A DNA stretch of 64,000 nucleotides from Butyrivibrio sp. (lineage in GTDB: Bacteria > Bacillota > Clostridia > Lachnospirales > Lachnospiraceae): positions 62,001-126,000 of the forward strand of contig NZ_JAFRGN010000033.1 of NCBI RefSeq assembly GCF_017433805.1. The letters run 5' to 3'. How positions within the stretch are numbered: the first letter of the stretch is position 1; each line of letters opens with the position of its first letter. Both the position numbers and the translations under genes were made by a program. Below are positions 27,638 through 36,800 of the stretch, piece by piece. The notes below the pieces were generated by a model. That model searched no databases, was not told where the DNA came from, and saw only the letters and a program-made list of their open reading frames with translations.

Positions 27638-29164
27638 ATGGTTTTTAACTCCTATGAATTTGTGCTTTTATTTCTGCCTTTGTTCCTGATAGCTTATAAC
27701 CTGTTAAGGAGCATAGGGCGCAAGAAGGGAAATGTGAGGATACTGGTAGAGCTGTGTATCATACTGGGATCCTTGTGTTTCTATACCCTTTTTGGAATGC
27801 AGAATCTGGCTATTTTGCTAATGAGTATCTGCTTTAATATCTGCACTTCGATTCCGATGAGTTTTATGAGAGAGCACAGTACAGAGCTTTCTTTGTTTGG
27901 CAAAAAGATTGCGGTTCAGAAGCTGTGGCTTTCTTTTGGAATAATCTTTAACATAGTTCTTTTGCTGTTCTTTAAGCTGTGGGGAGTTTTCCTTCCTATC
28001 GCTATCAGTTTTTATACCTTTAATCAGATTTCATATATTGTGGATCTGGAGAGGGGAGATATTGAGAAGTTCGAGATAATGGACTATCTTGCATATATTC
28101 TCTTTTTCCCCAAGCTCTTGCAGGGACCACTTATGGGATATGGTGAGTTTAATGCAAGACTCACAGAGGCGCTTGATAAGAGCTTTGAATATGAGACTTT
28201 TCTTCGCGCTATGTATCTCTTTTCCATAGGCTTGTTTAAGAAAGTTATCATGGCAGACACCATTGGTAAGGCTGTTGATGCTAACTTTGAATGGCTGGTT
28301 GGTATGGGAAGTCTTGAGGCTGTCATGACAGCAGTGTTCTATTCATTCCAGCTGTACTTTGATTTCAGCGGCTACTGCGATATGGCCGCAGCAGTGAGTA
28401 TGCTTCTTGGAATAGAGCTTCCCATCAACTTTGATTCACCTTACAAGGCGGTGAATATTGTTGATTTCTGGAAGAGATGGCATATCACCCTCACTAAGTT
28501 TTTTACTAAGTATTTGTATATTCCTCTTGGTGGCAACAGGAAGGGCGAGGTCAGGACTTACATTAACTTCATGATCATTTTCCTTGTGAGCGGTTTCTGG
28601 CATGGAACAGGCTGGACCTTTATCGTGTGGGGCGCTATGCACGGCGTGCTGTATGTGGTGACCAGATGGATTGGGAAGAGGAAGGAAGCTGGGACAGGTA
28701 CAGCTAAGTCTGAGTTGGCGAAGTCTGATACAGGAAAAGATGAGACTGGTATTGGATATAGACTTGTTAACGCCTGCAAGATTGTACTGACATTTATGTA
28801 TGTTACTGCAGCCTGGGTGTTCTTTAGAGCCAAGACAATTGAGGATGCGCTGATTTTATTTGGGCAGATATTCAGAGGCGGCGTACGACCTTTTGGAAAT
28901 AACTTCTCTGCGGCTTTCCAGATTGATGAGCTGTGGTATGTGCTTAAGGTTACACCTCTTATGAAGCTTAGTAACGCATGGGAGCTGTGCGCTTGGATAT
29001 TTATGGCAGTTTCGGTGGTGATGATTTTCTTTTGCCCAAATGCGATCAGAAGATGCAAGGAGTGTAAACTCGGGGTTGGAACAACACTCATGACTGTGCT
29101 CCTGTTAGTGTGGAGTGTTGTGAGCTTTGGTGGAGTCAGCACTTTCCTGTATATGAATTTCTGA
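27638..29164 (+). CDS. MBOAT O-acyltransferase, second copy
   Basis: Membrane-bound O-acyltransferase of 508 residues with about 11 helices. The DFWKRWHITLTKFFTKYLYI block and the active-site histidine in SGFWHGTGW (H322) are present. It differs clearly from the first MBOAT (18339-19823), so this is not a recent duplication. A charged Gly/Thr/Lys-rich insert at ~residues 349-370 separates the last helices. The next two genes encode SGNH-like proteins that could accept the acyl group. Confidence 0.92.
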   Translation: MVFNSYEFVLLFLPLFLIAYNLLRSIGRKKGNVRILVELCIILGSLCFYTLFGMQNLAILLMSICFNICTSIPMSFMREHSTELSLFGKKIAVQKLWLSFGIIFNIVLLLFFKLWGVFLPIAISFYTFNQISYIVDLERGDIEKFEIMDYLAYILFFPKLLQGPLMGYGEFNARLTEALDKSFEYETFLRAMYLFSIGLFKKVIMADTIGKAVDANFEWLVGMGSLEAVMTAVFYSFQLYFDFSGYCDMAAAVSMLLGIELPINFDSPYKAVNIVDFWKRWHITLTKFFTKYLYIPLGGNRKGEVRTYINFMIIFLVSGFWHGTGWTFIVWGAMHGVLYVVTRWIGKRKEAGTGTAKSELAKSDTGKDETGIGYRLVNACKIVLTFMYVTAAWVFFRAKTIEDALILFGQIFRGGVRPFGNNFSAAFQIDELWYVLKVTPLMKLSNAWELCAWIFMAVSVVMIFFCPNAIRRCKECKLGVGTTLMTVLLLVWSVVSFGGVSTFLYMNF

Positions 29165-29175
29165 TGTGGGTACAG

Positions 29176-30291
29176 ATGAAAAAGATGAAAGAAAATACTT
29201 TTGATAAAAAGAAATTGAATAATAGCAGATATCGCGGCTTGTTTATTGCTTTCTGGGCGATTCTACTTGTGGTAGTTGTGGCGGTGGCTGGGATAGTGGT
29301 TTATGTGGATCCATTTTTTCACTACCATAAGCCGCTTCCGGGATTTCCTTATGTAGTGGATAATCAGCTAAGTCAGAATCCTGGAATGGCGAGGAATATG
29401 AATTACAATTCTTGTATCATCGGTTCGTCAATGACAGTTAACTTTGATACGGATGATTTCAAGGAATTGATGGGGCTGGATACACTGAAGCTTAGCTACA
29501 GCGGAGCGTATCCCAAGGATGATTCAAATATTCTTTCTATAGTGTTTGATGAAAGCAGCCTTGCGAGGAAGAATAGTCCGGTTGACGCTGTGTTTTTTGC
29601 CATGGATATTCCTGTAATGGCGGCGGATACTGAGACGGTCAAGTACGAGAGACCAGAGTATCTATATGATAAGAACATTTTCAATGATGTTAAGTATGTG
29701 CTAAACAAGGATGTGATCATGCAGTACATATTCAGGCCTATAGTTCAGAGGCAGGGAACAGACTTGTCTGAGGCGTATTTTAGCTGGTGGACTCCGGAGT
29801 ATTACAATATTCAGTGGGTTATGCACACCTACGAGGAGCCTGAGAAGGTGGAGGAAGAGCTTCCGACAAATGCAATGCTGGAGCAGACAGAACTTAATCT
29901 GGATGTGAATATCTTGCCTTTTGTGGAGCAGCATCCTGAGACTCAGTTTTATTTCTTTTTCCCACCCTACAGCATTTTGTACTGGCACAATGTTCTGCAG
30001 GAGAATTCACTGGAAGCCACAATGGCGCAGTATGAGTATGTTGCTTTTAGATTGCTTCAGTATGACAATGTACATCTTTTCTACTTCCAGAACATGGATG
30101 AGGTGACTGACCTTAACAACTACGCTGATTATTCTCACTACAAGCCAGAAATAAACAGATACATGGTTGAGTGCTTTGCAAGCGGAGAGCATGAGGTTAC
30201 TACCTATGATGAGATGCATTCGGAACTTTCCAAAATGCGTGGTATAATAGACGAGTTTGATTTTGAGGAGTTATTTTCTAAAGAGTGGTAA
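29176..30291 (+). CDS. Membrane-anchored SGNH-like acyl-transfer partner
   Basis: Protein of 371 residues with one N-terminal membrane helix (~residues 20-42) followed by YVDPFFHYH, an element common in DltD/AlgJ-like SGNH proteins beside MBOATs. IIGSSMTVNF supplies the block I serine and NYADYSHYKPEI near residue 315 the Asp/His pair. It probably moves acyl groups from the MBOAT to glycan outside the cell. Start choice: ATG 29176, 11 bases after the MBOAT stop; ATG 29164 overlapping that stop is also possible. Confidence 0.68.
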   Translation: MKKMKENTFDKKKLNNSRYRGLFIAFWAILLVVVVAVAGIVVYVDPFFHYHKPLPGFPYVVDNQLSQNPGMARNMNYNSCIIGSSMTVNFDTDDFKELMGLDTLKLSYSGAYPKDDSNILSIVFDESSLARKNSPVDAVFFAMDIPVMAADTETVKYERPEYLYDKNIFNDVKYVLNKDVIMQYIFRPIVQRQGTDLSEAYFSWWTPEYYNIQWVMHTYEEPEKVEEELPTNAMLEQTELNLDVNILPFVEQHPETQFYFFFPPYSILYWHNVLQENSLEATMAQYEYVAFRLLQYDNVHLFYFQNMDEVTDLNNYADYSHYKPEINRYMVECFASGEHEVTTYDEMHSELSKMRGIIDEFDFEELFSKEW

Positions 30292-30389
30292 TGCTGATGT
30301 TTGTATGATATTAGTTATACAATGACATCGTCTTAGTATGCGACTATGAAATGCAGCAAGAGATTGGCAATCATGAGGAGAATGATTAT

Positions 30390-31367
30390 ATGAGAAGAGA
30401 AGAAAAGAATTTTAGCTTTGAGGATATTCCTGGCTGGGTACATTTTGTATTCATCGGAATTATCGTACTTGTAATAGCTTTTTCAATTTTTAAGCTTGTT
30501 CGCTGGAATATGGGAACTGCTGAGCTTGATACTTCTGATACTGGAAGCCTTGAGGTAGAGGTGCTGGATCAGGTATTTCTTTTAACTGATGATAAGAAGG
30601 CTGGCCATGAGTACGACGACGAGGAGACAATTCTTTTCCTTGGAAATGATGCTCTTACTTATGATAAAGGTGAGACTGGCGTTGCAGCGCAGATTGCAAG
30701 TAAGCTCGGTGCTACAGCTATCAACTGTGCATTCCCTGGATCAACAGTAGCCAACAAGAATGTTGAGTTTTCTGATGATTATAAGCTTGATGCTTTTAGT
30801 TTTGTGAATGTAGTTAACAGTATTGTATCCGGAGACTTTAGTCTGATGGAAAGTGTTCAGTCATCTTTTGATGATTACACATATACTCAGACTTCGTGGG
30901 ACCTTAAAAATGTAGATATGAATAAGGTTGATACGATTGTTATCTACTATAACGCGCAGGATTATCTGAACATGAGAATCGGTATGAACCCAGACAACGA
31001 GTTCGATCCTGTGACTTACAGAGGAGCGCTCAATTCCGGAATCAAAGCACTTCAGGAGGCGTATCCATTCATCAGGATTGTTTGTATGTCTTTTACCATG
31101 TGCTATGCGTATGATTCAACTGGAGCGCTGGTAAGCGGCGACAGAGTGGACTTCGGAAATGGTAAGCTCACAACCTATCTGCAGTTTATGATCGATGTAT
31201 CAGGAGAGAGAGGAGTTACCTTCATCGACAATTACTACGGAACAATTCACGAGGACAACAGTTCAGAGTGGCTTCTGGACAATATCCATGTCAACGCAGC
31301 CTGCAATGAGCACGTTGCGCAGCACTTTGTGAATGTGATTTATCCGAATGGGATTGGAAAGAATTGA
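30390..31367 (+). CDS. Membrane-anchored SGNH-like protein
   Basis: Protein of 325 residues with one membrane helix (~residues 18-38) and an extracellular SGNH-like domain. It lacks the catalytic serine in block I: the GDS position reads LGNDALTYD. Block III is YYNAQDYLN and block V is DNIHVNA, so Asp/His are kept. This suggests a degenerate or altered active site, perhaps a binding partner rather than a hydrolase. GAGGAG nine bases before ATG 30390 decides the start; an in-frame ATG at 30351 has no site. It resembles the lipoprotein at 14193-15458 in block order. Confidence 0.62.
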   Translation: MRREEKNFSFEDIPGWVHFVFIGIIVLVIAFSIFKLVRWNMGTAELDTSDTGSLEVEVLDQVFLLTDDKKAGHEYDDEETILFLGNDALTYDKGETGVAAQIASKLGATAINCAFPGSTVANKNVEFSDDYKLDAFSFVNVVNSIVSGDFSLMESVQSSFDDYTYTQTSWDLKNVDMNKVDTIVIYYNAQDYLNMRIGMNPDNEFDPVTYRGALNSGIKALQEAYPFIRIVCMSFTMCYAYDSTGALVSGDRVDFGNGKLTTYLQFMIDVSGERGVTFIDNYYGTIHEDNSSEWLLDNIHVNAACNEHVAQHFVNVIYPNGIGKN

Positions 31368-31410
31368 TCTGAGGATAGATTGATGATCAGGAATAGATGA
31401 TTAGAAATTG

Positions 31411-31935
31411 ATGTTTAGAAATGGATCTGATGAGGAAATGGAAAAAGAAATTAAGAAAAGGAAGATTGGTCTTGTAGATATTCTGCAGCTTCAGGGCGCG
31501 GTTGTTGTGTATTCTCTTTCAACTGTGGCTGGAAAGCTTGCATCTGACTACGAGTTTTTATCATTTAAATATATTTTGTTCTTTGGCTTGGAGTTTGTAA
31601 TCCTTGCTGTATATGCAATCATCTGGCAGCAGATGATCAAGAAGTTCCAGCTGTCTATCGCCTGTGCCAATAAGGCTCTGACCCTGATGTGGTCCATGCT
31701 GTGGAACTTCCTTATCTTCTCAACTGGCATTACAGTTTGGAAGGTTGTAGGAGTAGCGCTTGTAATCATCGGCGTCGTGATCATGAATTCTGATGAAGAT
31801 AGTTCGGAGTCTGCTGATTGTGTAGTAGCATCTGATGATGTATCTGCCGGTAACTGCGTAGATGCAGCGAATGATGGATATGACGATAATGGTGTTTGTG
31901 AAGTGACAGCCAGAGAGGAGGACGACAATGTTTAA
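31411..31935 (+). CDS. Small EamA/ArnE-F-like membrane transporter, subunit 1
   Basis: About 174 residues with four hydrophobic segments in residues ~25-125, the size and pattern of half-EamA or SMR-type proteins such as ArnE/ArnF, which flip undecaprenyl-phosphate-aminosugar as a pair. The C-terminal ~45 residues are acidic and Ser-rich, unusual for the family. The start is uncertain: ATG 31411 and ATG 31438 are both in frame and neither has ideal spacing; the leader is repetitive. The stop overlaps the start of subunit 2 (ATGTTTAA), a strong sign of a heterodimer. Confidence 0.65.
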   Translation: MFRNGSDEEMEKEIKKRKIGLVDILQLQGAVVVYSLSTVAGKLASDYEFLSFKYILFFGLEFVILAVYAIIWQQMIKKFQLSIACANKALTLMWSMLWNFLIFSTGITVWKVVGVALVIIGVVIMNSDEDSSESADCVVASDDVSAGNCVDAANDGYDDNGVCEVTAREEDDNV

Positions 31936-32272
31936 TGTGTTCTTCTTTCTAATGATTCTTGCAGAGCTTGTAGCAGCCAGCTCTCAGATGCTCCTTAAAA
32001 AGAGTGCAGGAAAAGAGTATCCTTCCTTTATCAGGGAGTACCTCAATATCCTGGTTATGAGCGGATATGGCCTCTTGGTTGTATCCATGGTCATCACAAT
32101 TTTCTGCTACGGCGGCCTAGGCTACATGGGCACTGTAGTAATGGAGCCAATTAACTATATTCTGGTTATGGTCATGTCCAGAACCTTCTTTAAAGAGAAG
32201 TTTACTACTAAGAAGATCATCGGCGTGCTCTTCATCATCGCTGGAATCGGCGTGTTCTACGGGATTGGGTGA
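31928..32272 (+). CDS. Small EamA/ArnE-F-like membrane transporter, subunit 2
   Basis: 114 residues with four membrane segments and almost no loops, the size of SMR/ArnE proteins. The helix-1 segment with LAELVAASSQMLLKKSAG and the late FIIAGIGVFYG fit half-EamA transporters. It overlaps subunit 1 by eight bases. With the many polyprenyl-phosphate sugar synthases in this locus, the pair may flip such lipids outward. It is the last gene of the long forward run and is followed by a terminator. Confidence 0.7.
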   Translation: MFNVFFFLMILAELVAASSQMLLKKSAGKEYPSFIREYLNILVMSGYGLLVVSMVITIFCYGGLGYMGTVVMEPINYILVMVMSRTFFKEKFTTKKIIGVLFIIAGIGVFYGIG

Positions 32273-32280
32273 GTGAATAT

Positions 32281-32319
32281 AAAGCTGAAATTCGCACTGG
32301 CTGCGGGTTTCAGCTTTTT
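32281..32319 (+). terminator. Rho-independent terminator of region 1
   Basis: AAAGCTGAAA (32281-32290) pairs with TTTCAGCTTT (32308-32317), with an inner CGCA/TGCG pair, followed by a T run to 32319. It closes the transcription unit ending with the EamA pair. Confidence 0.85.
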
Positions 32320-32348
32320 CTATTTACATTTTTGATACGTTATAGTAT

Positions 32349-32388
32349 GATTCCGAAGGTCGATTCTTCTTCTAGAGAATCGGGAATC
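32349..32388. repeat. Nested inverted repeat at the left edge of an AT-rich islet
   Basis: GATTCC (32349-32354) pairs with GGAATC (32383-32388), and inside it CGATTCT (32361-32367) pairs with AGAATCG (32376-32382). The 422-bp stretch 32273-32694 has no supported gene; it holds the terminator, this hairpin, ordinary sequence to ~32510 and then the periodic array. Confidence 0.5.
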
Positions 32389-32510
32389 TAATTATTTCAA
32401 AATTCGATGCATTTTGGGTGAGCTGGCATATAGCTGAGGCGCAACTTAGGTGTAGCTTTGGCTGGTTGATGGCGCAGCTTGGACAAGTTGAGGGCGTGAT
32501 ATCCATTCTT

Positions 32511-32736
32511 TGCATCAAAATCCCATTAGATTGGCAAAATAGATGCACATTTTTGATTGATAAATGTGGTAAGTGCATCGGTAATAGGCATTTTTACGAA
32601 ATAGATGCAGGAAAAGAGCTTTGACGGATTGAAAGTGCATCTATAATGCCAAGAGTTCTTTTTCCGGTGTAAAAGAGATGAGAAAGCTGGGAAAATGGGC
32701 ATCGGAATTAGTGGTTTCATTGAAATAGATGCAGAA
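32511..32736. repeat. Degenerate ~62-bp periodic array of TGCATC/GATGCA hexamers
   Basis: TGCATC occurs at 32511, 32574 and 32636, with GGCATC at 32698 (steps 63, 62, 62). The reverse form GATGCA occurs at 32542, 32604 and 32728, with the variant GGTGTA at the expected 32666. The orientations therefore alternate every 30-32 bp, about three helical turns. Flanks are partly kept: AAATAGATGCA appears three times. A longer inverted match joins 32531-32551 to 32632-32652 (18 of 21 bases). Between these elements the units differ widely. The last unit runs into the start of the next frame. Confidence 0.6.
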
Positions 32737-33606
32737 TCGGCAAATACAGATGACAAGGAGAGTTATAAAACGAGTAAACGAAAAGAATTAAAGCTAATTA
32801 GGCCAACAATGATGTATCAAGAAGCCAAGAGAAGATACGATGAGCTGATTGGCATCAAGTTGGAAAAAGAAAAGGCGCTAGAAAAAGCGCCACCTGAGAA
32901 AATTCATGTCATTAAGACTAGTAAAAGAGTACAATATTACCTCAGGAAAGATGCTGCTGAAAGGACTGGCGAGTATATACCAAAGTCGGAAACAGAAGTA
33001 ATAAGAAAGTATATCCAAAAGTCTTATGACGAAAAGGTTCTAAAGCAAATCAATGTTGAGCTTAAGAATCTTGAATCATATCTAAAAAAATCTGATCAAA
33101 TCATAGAGAAAATTCGACAATTCTATTCAGATAATCCTGATGAAATCAAAGATTACATTATCCCAGTAGATGTTTCAGATGAAGATTATGCAATATTCTG
33201 GCAAAGGATTCCTTTCGATGGTAAGGAGATTCCAGACTACGTCCCGTTTCTTGAAACTAAAAGAAAAGAGCGAGTAAGGTCAAAATCAGAACTTAATATA
33301 GCAAATATGTTGGATAAACATGGGATTCCCTACAAGTATGAATGTCCTATCATGTTATCTAATGGGAAAATGGTTTATCCAGATTTCACAGTATTAAATG
33401 TGAAGGATAGAAAAGAGTACTATTGGGAACACCGAGGCATGATGGATGACAAGGAGTATGCTAGGCAGGCAGTTTTTAAAGCAAAAAGCTTTCTTAGAAA
33501 TGGAATTGTTGCTGGGAAAAATCTCATAATAACTGAAGAAACATCAACTAATCCACTTGGAACAGATGAAATAGAAATGATAATTCAACAATTCATCAAG
33601 AGCTGA
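32695..33606 (+). CDS. PD-(D/E)XK nuclease-like protein of unknown role
   Basis: 303 residues at most. A charged, helical N-terminal part (~residues 40-190) is followed by a PD-(D/E)XK-like core: ERVRSKSELNIANML with an invariant-looking Glu, VYPDFTVLN with the Asp, then YYWEHRGMMDD with Glu and a late LIITEE strand. I recall similar proteins as recurrent hypothetical genes in Clostridia but know of no function. The lysine-rich, AAA-rich codon use differs from neighbouring glycan genes, suggesting transfer. The start is uncertain: ATG 32695 lies within the last unit of the repeat array and has only GGGA close by, whereas ATG 32809 (MMYQEAK) starts where the conserved-looking part begins. Confidence 0.65.
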   Translation: MGIGISGFIEIDAESANTDDKESYKTSKRKELKLIRPTMMYQEAKRRYDELIGIKLEKEKALEKAPPEKIHVIKTSKRVQYYLRKDAAERTGEYIPKSETEVIRKYIQKSYDEKVLKQINVELKNLESYLKKSDQIIEKIRQFYSDNPDEIKDYIIPVDVSDEDYAIFWQRIPFDGKEIPDYVPFLETKRKERVRSKSELNIANMLDKHGIPYKYECPIMLSNGKMVYPDFTVLNVKDRKEYYWEHRGMMDDKEYARQAVFKAKSFLRNGIVAGKNLIITEETSTNPLGTDEIEMIIQQFIKS

Positions 33607-33659
33607 AATGGCTTGATCTGAGCTGTGAGCTAGGAAGAATAGCAACATTTAAGTTGTGG

Positions 33660-33692
33660 ATATAGTGCATGGGTGGTAAAATGGCACTATAT
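33660..33692. repeat. 9-bp inverted repeat downstream of the nuclease-like gene
   Basis: ATATAGTGC (33660-33668) and GCACTATAT (33684-33692) pair perfectly over a 15-base loop. The loop and right flank share TGCAT and, 29 bp on, GGTGTAAA, with the third unit of the upstream array (TGCAT 32636, GGTGTAAA 32666). No T tract follows. The rest of the 240-bp gap to 33846 shows nothing else I can support. Confidence 0.45.
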
Positions 33693-33846
33693 ATGGTGTA
33701 AATTGGAGTTATTGTGTGCACCTGAAATGTTGATGATAATTAAGCGTTCTTGAGATAAGAATAAGCACGTATTTACTGCTGCTTGTCGTGAATGCGATTA
33801 TAGGGACTCTGTAACTTTGGAGTTCAGGTTGTTAAGGGGATTTAGT

Positions 33847-36800
33847 ATGAAAAAAAGATTGTTTGGGCTTAAGGCCAAAGATAAGAGAAATCTGTCCAGG
33901 TATAAAGAAGACGTCGTGGATTTCGATGAAGATTTCGATGAAGATGATTATCGTGATGACTACGATGATGAAGATTACCAGGATGATTATGAAGACGACG
34001 ATTATCCGGATGAAGACTATGAGGATGATGACCGCTACGAGGATGACGAGTATTATCCGGAAGAAGTAGAGAATCGCCGTGAAGAGAGATATAGCGAAGA
34101 TGATCGCTATGACGATGAAGATGACTACCCGGAAGATGAGGTAGAGGATGACCGTTATGAAGATTATTCCGAGGAAGAGGTAGAAGATGACCGCTATGAG
34201 GATGACGATTATCCAGAGGATAATTACGAGGATGAAGAGTATTATCCTGAAGACGAGGATGAAGACGCATATTATCCTGGTGATGCGAGATATGAAGATA
34301 GACGTGGACGCGGTAGAAGAGACAGAGACCGCGGCGAATCTATACCAGCTAAGATTTTTGGATTCCTTGCAAATACCTCTGCAACTGAGAGAATTGCAGC
34401 TATCTTTGCAATCCTGATTCTTGCAGGTGGTATAGCTACAGCATCTTTCTATATGAAAGCAATGGGCAATAAGCAGCAGCTTGACTCATTTGTAGAAGTT
34501 GGTTCTGAGCTTGGTACTGAGACCATCTATGGTCAGAGTGGTCTTATTGCAGTAGCTGATGCTGAAAGAGCAAGAGCTATGGCTGCAGAGCTTATCTCAG
34601 ATGATGCATTTATGGAGGAAGAGGAGGAAGAAGTTCCAGACGATGCTGAGGATGTAACAATCAAGATGACTCTTACCAGTATCAAGAGTGATATGAAGGT
34701 TAAGTTCATCAATTCTCAGACAGGTAAGCTTGTTGCTAACCTCCCTCTCGAAATAGATGTTGAAACTCCTGATGGATCCAAGGTTACGTACAATGACCAC
34801 GATCAGGATGGAATTATATATAAAAAAGATATCACAGCAGGCGTTTACAAGATTACTCCTAAGTCCCTTCCAAGTGGCTACGAGAACTACAAGCTTGAGA
34901 TCAAGACTCAGAGCCTTACTGTTAAGGATCAGGTTGAGATGAAAGCTGTCGACGTCAGCAACGAGGTCAAAAAAGAATCCCAGGTCAACGCTGCAAAAGA
35001 GGATACAGCTGTTAAGACTGAGGTTGAATCACAGCTTCAGGATACAGTTGAGTGGGTTGAGAGTACTAAGGTCGCTGTGGGCGAGAGTACAGACGGTACT
35101 TATTCTTATGAAGAAGTAAACAGAGACACTGTACCAGATCCTGCTAGTGGAACTATGGTTGGTGTAAGACCATGGATGTTTATGGCGCTGGCAAGAAGTT
35201 CAACTACATCAGCATCTATAGGTGATGATGAAACTCCTAAGTCTAATGAGCCAGGAGAAGGAAATAGCAAGTCAGAAGATAATGGTGGAAGTGGTAATTC
35301 TAGCGAAGGCGGAAATACAGGAGGCGGAGAAACTCCAGCAACTAAGGAAAAGATAAGTATTTCTGTTGATGAATCTGCAATGACAGTTGGAGATACTAGA
35401 ACTATTTCAGCTTCTGTTTCCGGATCAACAGTAAATGCAACATTTTCATCAAGCAATGATGATGTGATTTCCGTTTCTGGAAACACACTTACAGCTAAGG
35501 CTGCAGGTACTGCTACAATCACTGCTTCAGCAGATAATTGCGAATCAGCTACTGTAACAATTACTGTTAAGGAAAAAGAGAAGGAAAAAGAAAAGAGCAA
35601 GTTTAACGTAAATGGTAACACTATTACAGTTAAGGTTGGAGCATCTGCTTCAATAGGCGCATCAGCTAATAGCACTATTACTTATAAGTCAAATGATACA
35701 AGCATTGCTACTGTTTCTTCAGATGGAACAGTAACAGGCGTAAAAGAGGGTAGCACTACAATTACACTCACTGCTGCTGACTATGAAGAAGGTACAGTCA
35801 ACGTTACTGTTTCAAAGGCTGACGACAAGGAGATGACAGGCTACACAGCTAGCATGACACTTAAGGTTGGCGGTTCTGAAAAGATAAAGCCTGGTACTCC
35901 TTCATCAGTAACATTTAAGTCAGAGAATGAAAAGATTGCCACTGTTGCCAGTGATGGAACAGTAACTGCTGTCGCAGAAGGTACAACCAATATTGTTCTG
36001 AGTGCTTCTGGATATAAGGATGCAAAGGTTGCCGTTACTGTTGGTAAGGCTGATGACAAGACGATGAAGGTTGAGCCTACAGCAGTAACAGTAAAAGTAA
36101 GCGAAGAAATTCAGCTTAAGGTAACTGAACCTAAAAATGTTAAATACGAAACTGATAAAAAGGAAGTAGCTACAGTAACAGAAGCTGGTTTGGTAAAGGG
36201 TGTATCTGTAGGTACAGCAAATATCAAGATAACAGCGGAAGGATATACTCCAACTACTGTTGTGGTTACTGTAGTAGCAAAAGAAGGCACCAAGGTTCCT
36301 ATGAAAGTTACTAAGGTAACTCTTGTTGAGGGACAGTCAGTTAAGCTTGCATCTTCAGAGGCTAAGCTGGCAATTAAGCTTGCATCAAGTGATACAAGTA
36401 AAGTTGCAGTTTCAGACACTACTATTACTGGTAAGGCTGTAGGTGAAGCAACAATTACTGTTTCTGCTACAGGCTATGCGGATAATACAGTAGCAGTATC
36501 AGTAATTAGTAAGGGTAAGACTCTTAAGGATAAGAGCGGAAATGTTCTTTATGTCAAGAACGATGATGGAAGCTACAGAGAAGCTGTCTATGAAGATTAT
36601 TACAAAGGAACTAAGCTCTATCTTAGAAAGGCTGCAACTAACTTTAAATACACCGGTTGGCAGACAATTGATGGCAAAACATATTTCTTTGACAAGAACG
36701 GAAATGCAGTTACTGGTGAGCAGGTAATTCAGGGTGCCAAGTACTCTTTTGGCTCGGATGGAGCTCTTGCTATCAGTGCTGGTGGAAGAGGAATTGATGT

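Noticed and set aside
28558-29142. Reverse-strand frame of 194 codons
   Set aside because: Antisense to the second MBOAT gene, no family motif.
32418-32624. Forward frame of 68 codons in the islet
   Set aside because: It spans the repeat array, has no ribosome binding site and no recognisable sequence.
32511-32760. Possible CRISPR array because of the ~62-bp period
   Set aside because: Only 6-11 bp recur per unit, orientation alternates, no 25-36 bp direct repeat is kept, and no cas gene is nearby.
33869-34270. Reverse-strand frame of 133 codons, His/Arg-rich
   Set aside because: It is the antisense shadow of the Asp/Glu/Tyr repeat of the GH25 protein; no ribosome binding site or recognisable domain.
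35106-35675. Reverse-strand frame of 189 codons within the Ig-like domains
   Set aside because: Composition follows the Thr/Val/Ser-rich sense strand; no start signal and no promoter.
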